Notes: generated by a model not told the origin, from the letters alone. 7,823 bases of DNA from Candidatus Atribacter hydrocarboniphilus (GCA_003542295.1 DPKX01000168.1:1-7823), one strand, 5' to 3'. Positions 1 to 7,516 are shown, numbered from the stretch's first letter. A program made the numbers and translations.

Positions 1-428
1 GACGATGGTGGGTAAGCCGGCAGCGCATGGATGTAAATTTCGTACTGTTAAAAACAATTCCTAAATTCATTGCACTTATCAAGATTATTGAAAAGACCCT
101 CAAACCGATGTAGGTATTTTTTATAGTTTAAGTTAAAGGTTACACATTCTCGAAAAATTCGTGATTTCACTTTATTTATTACTTGAATCCACAAATAAAG
201 TTAATAAAGCCAAAGAAATTAAAATAATAAATCCTGGAGTCTTGTTTGATCTCCCGCGATTTGAACTAAACGATGGAAAGAGTTGATTATCCAATTTGTG
301 CTTATTACTCCCATAAAAATCCTATTGTTTTTTCGCAGATTCCAAAATCTCCAACAATCCAATCACAAATCTGTTTCTTGAAATATGATTGGAAATATTA
401 GGTTCTCAGTTGAACTCAACTTATCTAT
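1..428. other. Gene-free AT-rich stretch left of the cyclase gene
   Basis: No reading frame here has both a start with a ribosome site and a recognisable product. The first ~30 bases are more GC-rich than the rest and could be the edge of something outside the window; short open frames there end by about base 110. A 7-bp inverted repeat (TCCAATC at 358-364, GATTGGA at 387-393) lies just past the stop of the minus-strand gene ending at 429. It has a 22-base loop and no following T-run, so it is at best a weak terminator candidate. Confidence 0.5.
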
Positions 429-1877
429 CTATTTATGAATTAAATCAATTGAGCCGTCTTCAGAAATTACAGTTACTAGGCAAGGTTTCTCAACCATTTC
501 GACATACCTTACAGCAGAATTGTATCTAGCCCCTCTAGATGAAGTTCCCTTATTTGTTGCTATTCCATCAAGTATCACACCAATTGCATAGCAAATTGAA
601 TCTATATCAAGGAGAACAGCTCCATCAATGGAAGTTATTGAGGTGACCATATCAACAGTCAAGGGAATGGGGTCAATCAAAGTAGATTGGTATTGCAATC
701 GTTCTGCTTCTAATTGTGCATCTTCATAAACCACTATTGTCGTTCCATGTCTTTGTTTAGATGCTTCATCAATAATTGTCCAAAGGATCTCCAATTTCTT
801 ATTTGAGATGTTGTTAAAAATATCTTGGGTTGCGGAAAAAAAATCGCTTTTAGCAATAATTGGTTTTAGTAACTTAGGTTCCCCGTAAGTTACTCGCATT
901 AATACGTTTTCTGCGTGGAGCAATTCCCAATCATGGTGAGTTATAAATTTTATTGTGAGAAGATCCTCGTTTCTCTGGTCATATGATCCAGAAATTATTC
1001 CCATACCATAGATTTCATTCGCATCACATAAGAGGTAAGATGTTTCTCGAGTCATTTCTAATAGTTTACGTACGCCACGATATTCGGTTAATTTAATGGT
1101 ATAAGAAAATTTTACGGTTTCTGTAATGTTTATATGTTCTTTCTTTGAAAGAATAATTTTTCCTCCATTTTCGCTACCTTCATATTTCAAAGAGGAAATT
1201 GTAGTAACTGCATTAAATAGATCAAAAGAAAGATTTTTTTTCCAACAAGTCCAAGCTAATTGGTTAACAAATATTTTTCCTGCCGACCTAATTATTTCGT
1301 CATAATCTCGATTTATTATATTTTTAATATCATTTAAATTTAAATGAAAAGTTTTTTTCCATTCATTTAAAAACTCAAACGCGGTCGCATGGATGAGAGA
1401 GTTTATAACACATCCTTGGGATTTCTCGGATTTGGATAACGAATAATGTTTTTGATAAGCATCTTTATTAAATTGTAGAATAACTAAAAAAATATCATCA
1501 TCAACCATGCTTATATCTGAGAAGAAAGGGATGATGTCATCATTTTGATTTTGCATGACAATTTGTTGAATTACCATTCTTATGGGTCGACTTTGTAATA
1601 CGCAACCATCGATTTGGTCATTCTGAGATAAAAAACAATATTTACAACCTGTATTTCCCTCAAATTCTCTTAAGCTATTCGTTTTTTTATAGACATTTTT
1701 AAAAAGCGATGGATCATAAACCTCATTTTCTGGAAACATATTTACTATAGAATAATCAGATGAGAATTTACGAATACAAATTACTATAACTTCCGGCAGG
1801 AGGGAGGTGTCAAGTTTAGTAAAAATATTTTCTGCTGATTTTTGAGCATATTTTTGCAGTATAGCTGGATTGACCAT
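429..1877 (-). CDS. Diadenylate cyclase (DisA_N/DAC domain) with N-terminal putative sensor region
   Basis: 482 aa, counted from the ATG at 1877. The C-terminal ~125 residues read as a DisA_N (DAC) domain, which condenses two ATP into cyclic di-AMP. A hydrophobic strand HGTTIVVYED (377-386) is followed by the DGA motif (D418-G419-A420, in SIDGAVLLD) and then SSRGARYNSA (446-455), which sits where DisA and CdaA have GTRHRTA. The classic Arg-His-Arg is therefore Arg-Tyr-Asn (451-453). Activity is likely but not certain. Residues 1-360 match no family I can name. They look like a soluble sensor region, similar in layout to the DAC proteins with N-terminal sensor domains (DACNV-like and relatives) predicted in nucleotide-centred conflict systems. 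A Cys cluster (C78, C81, C92) could bind metal. No signal peptide or membrane segment is seen, so it is probably cytosolic. The gene runs in the same direction as the NLR operon, but a 529-base gap suggests its own promoter. Confidence 0.82.
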   Translation of the reverse strand: MVNPAILQKYAQKSAENIFTKLDTSLLPEVIVICIRKFSSDYSIVNMFPENEVYDPSLFKNVYKKTNSLREFEGNTGCKYCFLSQNDQIDGCVLQSRPIRMVIQQIVMQNQNDDIIPFFSDISMVDDDIFLVILQFNKDAYQKHYSLSKSEKSQGCVINSLIHATAFEFLNEWKKTFHLNLNDIKNIINRDYDEIIRSAGKIFVNQLAWTCWKKNLSFDLFNAVTTISSLKYEGSENGGKIILSKKEHINITETVKFSYTIKLTEYRGVRKLLEMTRETSYLLCDANEIYGMGIISGSYDQRNEDLLTIKFITHHDWELLHAENVLMRVTYGEPKLLKPIIAKSDFFSATQDIFNNISNKKLEILWTIIDEASKQRHGTTIVVYEDAQLEAERLQYQSTLIDPIPLTVDMVTSITSIDGAVLLDIDSICYAIGVILDGIATNKGTSSRGARYNSAVRYVEMVEKPCLVTVISEDGSIDLIHK

Positions 1878-1885
1878 TATAATTT

Positions 1886-1892
1886 CCTCCCC
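1886..1892 (-). promoter_or_regulatory. Ribosome binding site that sets the cyclase start at 1877
   Basis: On the minus strand GGGGAGG lies 8 bases before the ATG at 1875-1877. An in-frame TTG at 1898 would add seven residues (MIGEEII), but those codons are the Shine-Dalgarno sequence itself. The ATG is therefore the better start. Confidence 0.85.
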
Positions 1893-2077
1893 GATCAAAA
1901 ATTTAAATGATCGTAGATAGATTCATTGTTGGGAAATTTCGAAAGTATCTAAAAGGCAACGATTCCTTATTTCATAATTACCGCTTAAAAACATATTTGC
2001 CATCATTTACGTCCATCCCGGGAAGTTATTTCAAGAATATTTTTTATTGTATCATTTTCGGTATCTCTTTACTTCGG

Positions 2078-2200
2078 ATTTATTCTCTTATTGAATACCG
2101 AGCAGCTTGCTGCGCCGGTTCGATGCTTGAAGAGGTGGCTGGTGGCTTTGCGATTCCTATCCGCAGAACAAGTTGTACGGTATTCAAAAAGCGAATAAAT
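2078..2200. repeat. 123-bp palindromic REP-like element
   Basis: Arms at 2078-2100 and 2178-2200 are inverted copies matching at 21 of 23 positions. Pairing continues inward with mismatches and G-T pairs to about 2115/2164. Inside the left arm is the small palindrome GCAGC-TT-GCTGC (2102-2113). The interior is GC-rich against AT-rich flanks. Bases 2104-2153, read on the minus strand, align without gaps to 7550-7599 (37 of 50 identical), so this is a dispersed family rather than a unique hairpin. No target duplication or transposase is seen. As RNA it would fold into a long hairpin that might end or stabilise the operon transcript. Confidence 0.75.
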
Positions 2201-2328
2201 TTTCAAGACGATCAATCAAATCGGAAAAACCTTGTGAAAAATCAATAAAAATGTTTACTTCCTAAATTCCACCCCAAAACGCAATCACTTTCACCAGCAA
2301 CCGTGCCAGAACACAAAGAATAAGGATT

Positions 2329-2355
2329 GGTTTCAGTGTGAATAACTGACCAACC
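2329..2355 (-). terminator. Weak hairpin after the NLR operon
   Basis: GGTT-TCAGT (2329-2337) can pair with ACTGA-(CC)-AACC (2345-2355) around a 7-base loop. It starts about 50 bases past the stop of the last operon gene. The sequence that follows on the minus strand is only moderately T-rich, so termination here is a guess. Confidence 0.25.
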
Positions 2356-2406
2356 ACTAAAATCTGATTGCCTTGAGTTAATTTCTTGAGGGGTTGATAA
2401 CAGTAA

Positions 2407-3480
2407 CTAACCTAAATTTATACCAATTGGCTTTTTGTGAGTTATTAATGATTGGTAATAGTTTTTGTAAATTTCAGGCATCTGGTTTAAAACAAAAGGG
2501 TGTGACTCCAAAAAGCCTTTTTGGCGAAGGCTAATCACGTTTTTTCCAAGAACGCGATTCTTTTCGTTAACATCAACTTGTTCTGCGTTTTTATTAGGGT
2601 TCATGCCATAGTTAATTGACAGGAGACCCATCAGTTCCATTTCTGAAGCACTTAGGGATAATCGCTCCCTGTCTAAAATATTTCGAACTTCGGGCCTTAA
2701 TGGAAATTGCGAGACCCATTCACATAATTTCTCTAGAGTTGGTTTTTTCTCAAGAACCAAGTTGTATAAAAGAGTAACATACCTGGGATTTCCCTCGACC
2801 ACTCTATAGAAAGTATCTTGTATTTTTATAGGTAAAGCAACTCCCTTTTTTTGACATAAATTTGTAAAATCGTCGTAAGTTAATTTTTCTAAAATCAATG
2901 TGGAGCAGTCTGTGTTAATGGCGCTTCCGCTTATATTAATAATTTTGACATTAGGCGTTATGCCACTCGTTGATCGAATTATCTTAGAAACCATGTGTTG
3001 CAATAATCGCAAGTGCGTTTTATTGTATTCAATTACGTGGGAATTATCAATGCAAATTAATAAATTCCGGTTTCCTAAGTCCAAAATCAATGCCTTTATT
3101 TTTTCTCGCAATGGAATTTCTTTACCTGCTTCGTTTTCGAAATTTAGGATTTTCCATAAGTTGTCACACCGGTCTTTCGCTAAATATGAAGCCAAGGACC
3201 AGAGAAATGATTGCAGTGAGTCAATATCAGGTCGAGCAGTAAACCAGAAGATTTCAACTCCGATAGCTTGTTGTTGTTGAGCATAAGCAGAAACTAATGT
3301 TGTTTTTCCTATTCCTTTGACCCCAACAACTCGAGTAAATTTATTCTCAGAAAGAAGACGCTCTAAAAACAATAGTTCCTTTTTTCTTCCCACAAAGTCT
3401 TGTGTGATTGGAATGAAGTCGGGGCGGACTATATATGGCGAAACGAGGGGATAAACTTCAAAATACTCCTTAGGAAACAT
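2407..3480 (-). CDS. Short STAND-type P-loop NTPase, companion paralog of the NLR ATPase
   Basis: 357 aa. QDFVGRKKEL (27-36) opens the nucleotide-binding domain. Walker A is GVKGIGKT (53-60) and Walker B is LLICIDNSH, with D145-N146. EGNP (229-232) matches the GxP-type motif of STAND ATPases, and 265-345 look like a winged helix. It is clearly related to the 988-aa neighbour: both share W-x-T-x-R, DNLW/EDLW, the Walker B ending DN-x-H, EGNP, and a P-x-R-x-EV stretch before the winged helix. It has neither the IQLG motif nor TPRs, so it lacks both the effector link and a sensor array. It may be a helper or regulator that co-assembles with the NLR, or a shortened copy. The gene starts 24 bases after the NLR stop, with a GAAAGGA ribosome site 8 bases before ATG, and so belongs to the operon. 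The closing sequence INLG ends at an ordinary stop. Confidence 0.8.
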   Translation of the reverse strand: MFPKEYFEVYPLVSPYIVRPDFIPITQDFVGRKKELLFLERLLSENKFTRVVGVKGIGKTTLVSAYAQQQQAIGVEIFWFTARPDIDSLQSFLWSLASYLAKDRCDNLWKILNFENEAGKEIPLREKIKALILDLGNRNLLICIDNSHVIEYNKTHLRLLQHMVSKIIRSTSGITPNVKIINISGSAINTDCSTLILEKLTYDDFTNLCQKKGVALPIKIQDTFYRVVEGNPRYVTLLYNLVLEKKPTLEKLCEWVSQFPLRPEVRNILDRERLSLSASEMELMGLLSINYGMNPNKNAEQVDVNEKNRVLGKNVISLRQKGFLESHPFVLNQMPEIYKNYYQSLITHKKPIGINLG

Positions 3481-3504
3481 CAGGGAGATCCTTTCTTCAA
3501 TGAC

Positions 3505-6471
3505 CTATGCGTTCTTTATAGAACGAATTACTAATACTTGATTCTCTGCGCCCAAATCTGTAAATATCGTCTCGGCACTCTCTAGCGCTTGTATTGCGTT
3601 AATTTGGTTCCCATTTGACAAAAACATCAATCCAAGTTCTTTATAGGTTATTGCTAATTCTGGAAGAGCGCCATAACCATTAAAATAATTTATTCCTTTT
3701 TTAAAAAACTTTTCGGCTTTTTGCCAGTGACGTTCTGCTGAATTAATCTGTCCTAGTATTCGATCAAATTGGGCTGCAGAAAAGGAATTTTCAAATTCAG
3801 CGGAGATCTTTTTTCCTTCTAAACAAGCGTTTTTCGCTTCCGAAATCTTACCAACACGAATATAAGCTTCCGCGAGGAATATCAACGCCATTAATAATTG
3901 ACATTTGATCCCATCGCTTCTAATTTTATCAAGGGCTTCGGTAAAGTACCTTTCCGCTAACGCAAAATCCCCCAACTCTTTGTAGCAGGAGCCAATTGTT
4001 AAATTTACTAGTGATAGGGTCATAGTATTTTGAGATTTAGTGGCAAAACCCATCGCTTTATTGGACATTGACACAACTTCACTTAACTCTCCGCGTATTA
4101 TTAATATCGACACTATATTACAAAGTAAACCAGCAATCAAATCGTTGACCTCAACCCTTTCAGCCTCTATTAATGTATCGGCTGATTGTATATAAGCAAG
4201 ATCCAAATTGCCAAACTGTATATTCAAGTTCGATACGTTTGCAGTAGCGATAGCTGCGCCATTTTGATCACCAATCTCTTTGTAAATATTGAGAGCTTCT
4301 TCTGCTCGTGACAATGCCTCTTTATATTTGCCCTTTACTGACAATAAGACTACGTAATCATTAAGTGATGAGGCAATTTCATGTTTATTGTCGAGTTGTT
4401 TTTTTATTTCGAGAGCAAGACAAATATAAGTTTCAGATTCCTTTAAATTCCCTTTCATAAGATTAAGTTGAGCTAAAACAGAATAACTAATGGATTGAGA
4501 GTGTAGATATCCACAAACCTTAGCAATCTGTAAACTTTCCAAAGTAAGCTCTTCGCCTATTTCCAATTCCCCTAAGCATAACTTTATGTAACCAATATTG
4601 CCCAGGTTGTTTTGTATTCCATATTGTTGGCCTAAAGCTCGATTGACAATCAACGCTTGTTCGAGAACTTTCAACGCATCATCAGGTTTCCCTTGAGACA
4701 AGTAGGCAATTCCTATAATATTAAGGCCTTCTGCAACATCTTTTGGGTGAAGAGACAAGTCTAATAATTCTAAGGCTTTTTTCGCGCTATCAATAGCTTG
4801 AACATATTCACCTTCTTGGTGAAGTGTAAAGGATAGGCAATAGTATAGCCTCGGAAGCTCTGAATCTTTGTTATCGTTCTTAAGAATTTCAATTCCTTTC
4901 TGAAACTCTTCTTTTGATTTTTTATAATTACTAAGACGTTGATACGACCATCCTAATTTTCTATGCAGTTTGGCGTATAAATGAGAATTATTACATAAGA
5001 CAAATGCTTTTTTATATGCTTCAACGGCTTGTTTAAGTTCGCCAATTCTTTCTAAGACATCACCCTGAGAAGAAAGAATGCCTCTCCAAGTTTCTTTACT
5101 TACGATTTCTCCATTAAATCGATAGAGTTGTTCGAGAAGCGACCCCGCCTTGCCTGTGTCCATTAAAAAATCTGAGTTTTCAAGTAGTTCGGTTGCGGCC
5201 TTTTCATATTCATAAGCTTCAAAGAAATAGAAACTAGCTTCAAGAAAATATGAAACCGAATGATAAAATTGACCCGCTTTTGTATTCAACGCAATAAGTT
5301 GTTTCTTGTCTAAAAGTGACCATAAATAATCCCTAATGATTGAATGAAAAAACAAGTTTTCCCCATCATCTGTCTCTTCTAAAATGTGTTTTCCAACGAG
5401 GTCCTCAACAATAATCCTTGGTTGACAGTCTTCTGTTTCTTGTACCAATTCTTCAGCAAGCGATCTCGAAAAGTTACCCCGAATAACTGAAAGCGATCTT
5501 ATGAAGTCTTTTTCGTCTTTTGCCAACGCGTCATACACATTATTTAATAAATAGTCCTTCACTTCTTTTCTTTTGGGCATTAACTTAATAAATTGTTCGA
5601 TGGCTAAAGAGTCTTGTTGAGCAGAATTTACCCACGATATAAACAATTTCAAAAATTGAGGATTTCCCTCAGTTCTGTAAAACAGCTTTTCAAAAACTAC
5701 ATCTTCAAGTAGAACCCCGCAATTTTCCAGTAGAAGCCGAGCCTCTTGTTTCTTTAGCCCCCGCAGATCTTTAAACACCAAATCACCTAAGAATCTTGGC
5801 TTGTAGCGACTCATTACAAAAAATCCGCCTATTAATAAAAAACTAAAATTTTCAACCCCACTTCGAAGAAATTCAAAAAATGATGTGATTTTTTCATTTC
5901 TGTTTACAATATGAAAATTATCAAATCCGAGAAGATAATCAGCCTTTTCCAGGCTTCCCGCAAGAATATTTAATTTTATGTGCAACTCTTGTGGTCGTTG
6001 GGTCTGTCTTTCAGCATCTAGAAACCGCCATAGGTCTTCCTCGCCTTGTTTGAAAAGAAATTTGGCTATTTCCCAAATAATGGCTTCCACATTATCATTG
6101 ACCCCCTTCCGAAAAGTCATCCATAAAGTGGGTTTACCGAATTGAGTAGCCAGGTAAGCACCTAGTTTTGTTTTACCGGTTCCTGTGAAGCCTTCGATTA
6201 CTGCAATCCTATCTTTTTCTAAACGTGATTTATAATATTCAAATTCTTCTTCGCGAGGAATGAAATTGAGTAAAGAGGGGAGTTGTTCAAGAGACAAAAA
6301 CGAGGGGTCTAACGAGGGCAATTTGTTTATTGGATTAACAACTACTTCTCCCTGACCAAGTTGGATAATCGGACCTACCGTACCTCCACTCACACTAGTT
6401 TTTTGGTGTGTAGAATCCAAAGCCTCGTTATCTTTTGCACTAGGTAATAGTGCTTCTTTTTTATCTTCCAT
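3505..6471 (-). CDS. NLR-like receptor: N-terminal RHIM-like amyloid motif, STAND NTPase, TPR array
   Basis: 988 aa, probably a cytosolic sensor. Residues 1-27 are polar linker. SGGTVGPIIQLGQGEVVV (28-45) is a RHIM-like amyloid motif with IQLG at 36-39, matching the C-terminal motif of the neighbouring 131-aa protein. FIPREEEF (70-77) starts the nucleotide-binding domain. Walker A is GFTGTGKT (94-101) and Walker B is YLLGFDNFH with D184. DLRGLKKQEA (235-244) and EGNP (268-271) are typical STAND landmarks. A winged-helix-like part spans about 305-385. From about 400 to the end is helical repeat, with a dozen or so TPR units (for example YLSQGKPDDALKVLEQAL), a usual ligand-sensing module. This motif-NTPase-TPR order fits NLRs that signal by amyloid templating: ligand binding drives oligomerisation and the motif then nucleates the effector. 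The start has an AGGGGG ribosome site 7 bases upstream. The gene lies 39 bases after the effector gene. What the TPRs sense is unknown. Confidence 0.88.
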   Translation of the reverse strand: MEDKKEALLPSAKDNEALDSTHQKTSVSGGTVGPIIQLGQGEVVVNPINKLPSLDPSFLSLEQLPSLLNFIPREEEFEYYKSRLEKDRIAVIEGFTGTGKTKLGAYLATQFGKPTLWMTFRKGVNDNVEAIIWEIAKFLFKQGEEDLWRFLDAERQTQRPQELHIKLNILAGSLEKADYLLGFDNFHIVNRNEKITSFFEFLRSGVENFSFLLIGGFFVMSRYKPRFLGDLVFKDLRGLKKQEARLLLENCGVLLEDVVFEKLFYRTEGNPQFLKLFISWVNSAQQDSLAIEQFIKLMPKRKEVKDYLLNNVYDALAKDEKDFIRSLSVIRGNFSRSLAEELVQETEDCQPRIIVEDLVGKHILEETDDGENLFFHSIIRDYLWSLLDKKQLIALNTKAGQFYHSVSYFLEASFYFFEAYEYEKAATELLENSDFLMDTGKAGSLLEQLYRFNGEIVSKETWRGILSSQGDVLERIGELKQAVEAYKKAFVLCNNSHLYAKLHRKLGWSYQRLSNYKKSKEEFQKGIEILKNDNKDSELPRLYYCLSFTLHQEGEYVQAIDSAKKALELLDLSLHPKDVAEGLNIIGIAYLSQGKPDDALKVLEQALIVNRALGQQYGIQNNLGNIGYIKLCLGELEIGEELTLESLQIAKVCGYLHSQSISYSVLAQLNLMKGNLKESETYICLALEIKKQLDNKHEIASSLNDYVVLLSVKGKYKEALSRAEEALNIYKEIGDQNGAAIATANVSNLNIQFGNLDLAYIQSADTLIEAERVEVNDLIAGLLCNIVSILIIRGELSEVVSMSNKAMGFATKSQNTMTLSLVNLTIGSCYKELGDFALAERYFTEALDKIRSDGIKCQLLMALIFLAEAYIRVGKISEAKNACLEGKKISAEFENSFSAAQFDRILGQINSAERHWQKAEKFFKKGINYFNGYGALPELAITYKELGLMFLSNGNQINAIQALESAETIFTDLGAENQVLVIRSIKNA

Positions 6472-6510
6472 GTTTTTACCCCCTAAACAAGATATTCGTG
6501 TTTTGTCATA

Positions 6511-6906
6511 TTACTTCTCTACATTGCCTTTTCCTAACTGAATCACACTATCAGCACGCCCACCAGACATAGTAAATTGTTGAATAATAATGTCCCCCCC
6601 CGCCACCTTTATAGTATTTACTATTTTTTCCAACTCTTTAGCGAACTCATTATCTTCGGACAAGATTTTTCTTAATTGTACTCTCAATGCCGCACGAGCG
6701 TCTAAATCATCAGGGGTTTTTTTCAGGTCGCTTAAGGCCTCTTCCGCGGACATATTCCCTTTAATTTTTAACGTCACATAATTGAACAATTTTTCAGTTT
6801 TTTTCCAAGCGGCTTCACCAGCCTTCTTTGCAAATCCTTTTCCCGCTTGACTAAAAAATGCTGATATTAATGTCACTGCTGTAGTTGAAAGTATCACCAA
6901 GTCCAT
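6511..6906 (-). CDS. Bell-like membrane-active cell-death effector with C-terminal RHIM-like amyloid motif
   Basis: 131 aa, first gene of the operon, with a strong ribosome site (GGAGG 5 bases before ATG). Residues 2-18 form a hydrophobic helix (DLVILSTTAVTLISAFF) followed by Ala/Lys-rich amphipathic helices to about 100. This is the layout of Bell domains, the bacterial counterparts of fungal HeLo/HELL and MLKL-type pore-forming domains. After a Gly-Gly hinge comes SGGRADSVIQLGKGNV (114-129), with an IQLG core at 122-125. It aligns without gaps to SGGTVGPIIQLGQGEV of the next gene: S-G-G, I-Q-L-G, G and V are identical. From the known family model, the motif receives an amyloid signal from the NLR, and the N-terminal helix then inserts in the membrane and kills the cell. 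A run of eight G just before the motif region (6594-6601) is a possible slippage site. The Bell assignment rests on pattern and context, not on a profile search. The N-terminal helix could also be a plain membrane anchor. Confidence 0.78.
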   Translation of the reverse strand: MDLVILSTTAVTLISAFFSQAGKGFAKKAGEAAWKKTEKLFNYVTLKIKGNMSAEEALSDLKKTPDDLDARAALRVQLRKILSEDNEFAKELEKIVNTIKVAGGDIIIQQFTMSGGRADSVIQLGKGNVEK

Positions 6907-6962
6907 TTACCCCTCCCAAAAATTAGGTTTCTGTTACTCTGGTTCATTAATCAAGCATAAGT

Positions 6963-6986
6963 GTACAACAAATTACATTTCTGTAC
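6963..6986. promoter_or_regulatory. Imperfect palindrome upstream of the effector gene, possible operator
   Basis: GTACAACAAAT and ATTTCTGTAC face each other around TAC, pairing with a one-base bulge. The site lies about 57-80 bases before the operon's first ATG and overlaps the candidate -10 box. That is a position where a repressor could act; no regulator gene is in the window. Confidence 0.4.
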
Positions 6987-6999
6987 TACCAAATAGCAA
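6972..6999 (-). promoter_or_regulatory. Candidate sigma-70-type promoter of the effector-NLR operon
   Basis: On the minus strand TTGCTA (6994-6999) and TGTAAT (6972-6977) are separated by 16 bases. The -10 matches the consensus at five of six positions, the -35 at four. Distance to the start codon is about 65 bases. In AT-rich DNA such matches are common, so this is tentative. Confidence 0.35.
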
Positions 7000-7499
7000 G
7001 CAAAGTTAATAAAAAAACCTACCCAGATTCCACGTCAAATAAATTTGCCGCCATTTTCAATCAAACCGGGTGAAAATTGTGGCTGACCATTCTTAAGTTT
7101 AGCATTTTTTTGTCATTCCGCATAATATTTTGCCAACAATTTTTCAGAACCGAATGTTTTGAAACATTTTCAACCTCCCGATTAAATGGAAAAAACAGTC
7201 TGGTTTTTATGAAGAAAAGCCATGACAGACAATTATTAAACACATCTTGATACGGATATTTTGCTGAGAGCTTCATCACCACATATCTTGCTGTTCTTAA
7301 GATCTCGCAGCCCGAAAATAAACTTCAAGCGGAATGTCTTGATTTGCGGTTTGTTTCGGAAATGAGTAGAGAATCAAACGTAAAAAAACAGGTTGTATGC
7401 AAGCGCCATCAATTGGTTGATTCATCATCAAACACCACGCTGTTGTCAATTAGTTCAAAAATATCATTGGCTTTTACATTTTCAAGGAAATAAATATCG
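7000..7499. other. Gene-free stretch between operon promoter and repeat
   Basis: About 500 AT-rich bases with only short open frames, none with a convincing ribosome site and a recognisable product. On the plus strand one frame stays open without a start through about 7260-7495, but its translation matches nothing I know. It may be old decayed coding sequence. Confidence 0.45.
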
Positions 7500-7516
7500 G
7501 CGGATTTGCTCAGGCT

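Larger units (their letters stand above)
1878..2406. other. Gene-free stretch between NLR operon and cyclase gene
   Basis: This 529-base gap holds the cyclase leader, the palindromic repeat element at 2078-2200 and about 200 bases of anonymous sequence. A promoter for the cyclase gene is expected between 1900 and 2077, but no box pair stands out. Just left of the operon end, reading frames stay open on the minus strand for about 50 codons without a start; these may be decayed coding sequence or chance. Confidence 0.5.

Noticed and set aside
1878..1898. Seven-residue N-terminal extension of the cyclase from TTG at 1898
   Set aside because: Its codons are the Shine-Dalgarno sequence for the ATG at 1877, so translation should start at that ATG.
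1907..2248. Plus-strand open frame of 113 codons
   Set aside because: It runs through the palindromic repeat, has no convincing ribosome site and no recognisable product. The openness is explained by the repeat and AT-rich flanks.
2900..3280. Plus-strand open frame of 126 codons
   Set aside because: It lies wholly inside the short ATPase gene, whose minus-strand translation carries Walker A, Walker B and EGNP motifs.
6590..6781. Plus-strand open frame of 63 codons
   Set aside because: It is antisense to the effector gene, with no ribosome site or known motif.
7061..7282. Minus-strand open frame of 73 codons
   Set aside because: It lacks a good ribosome site. The Phe/Lys/Asn-rich translation looks like random AT-rich sequence and matches no family I know.
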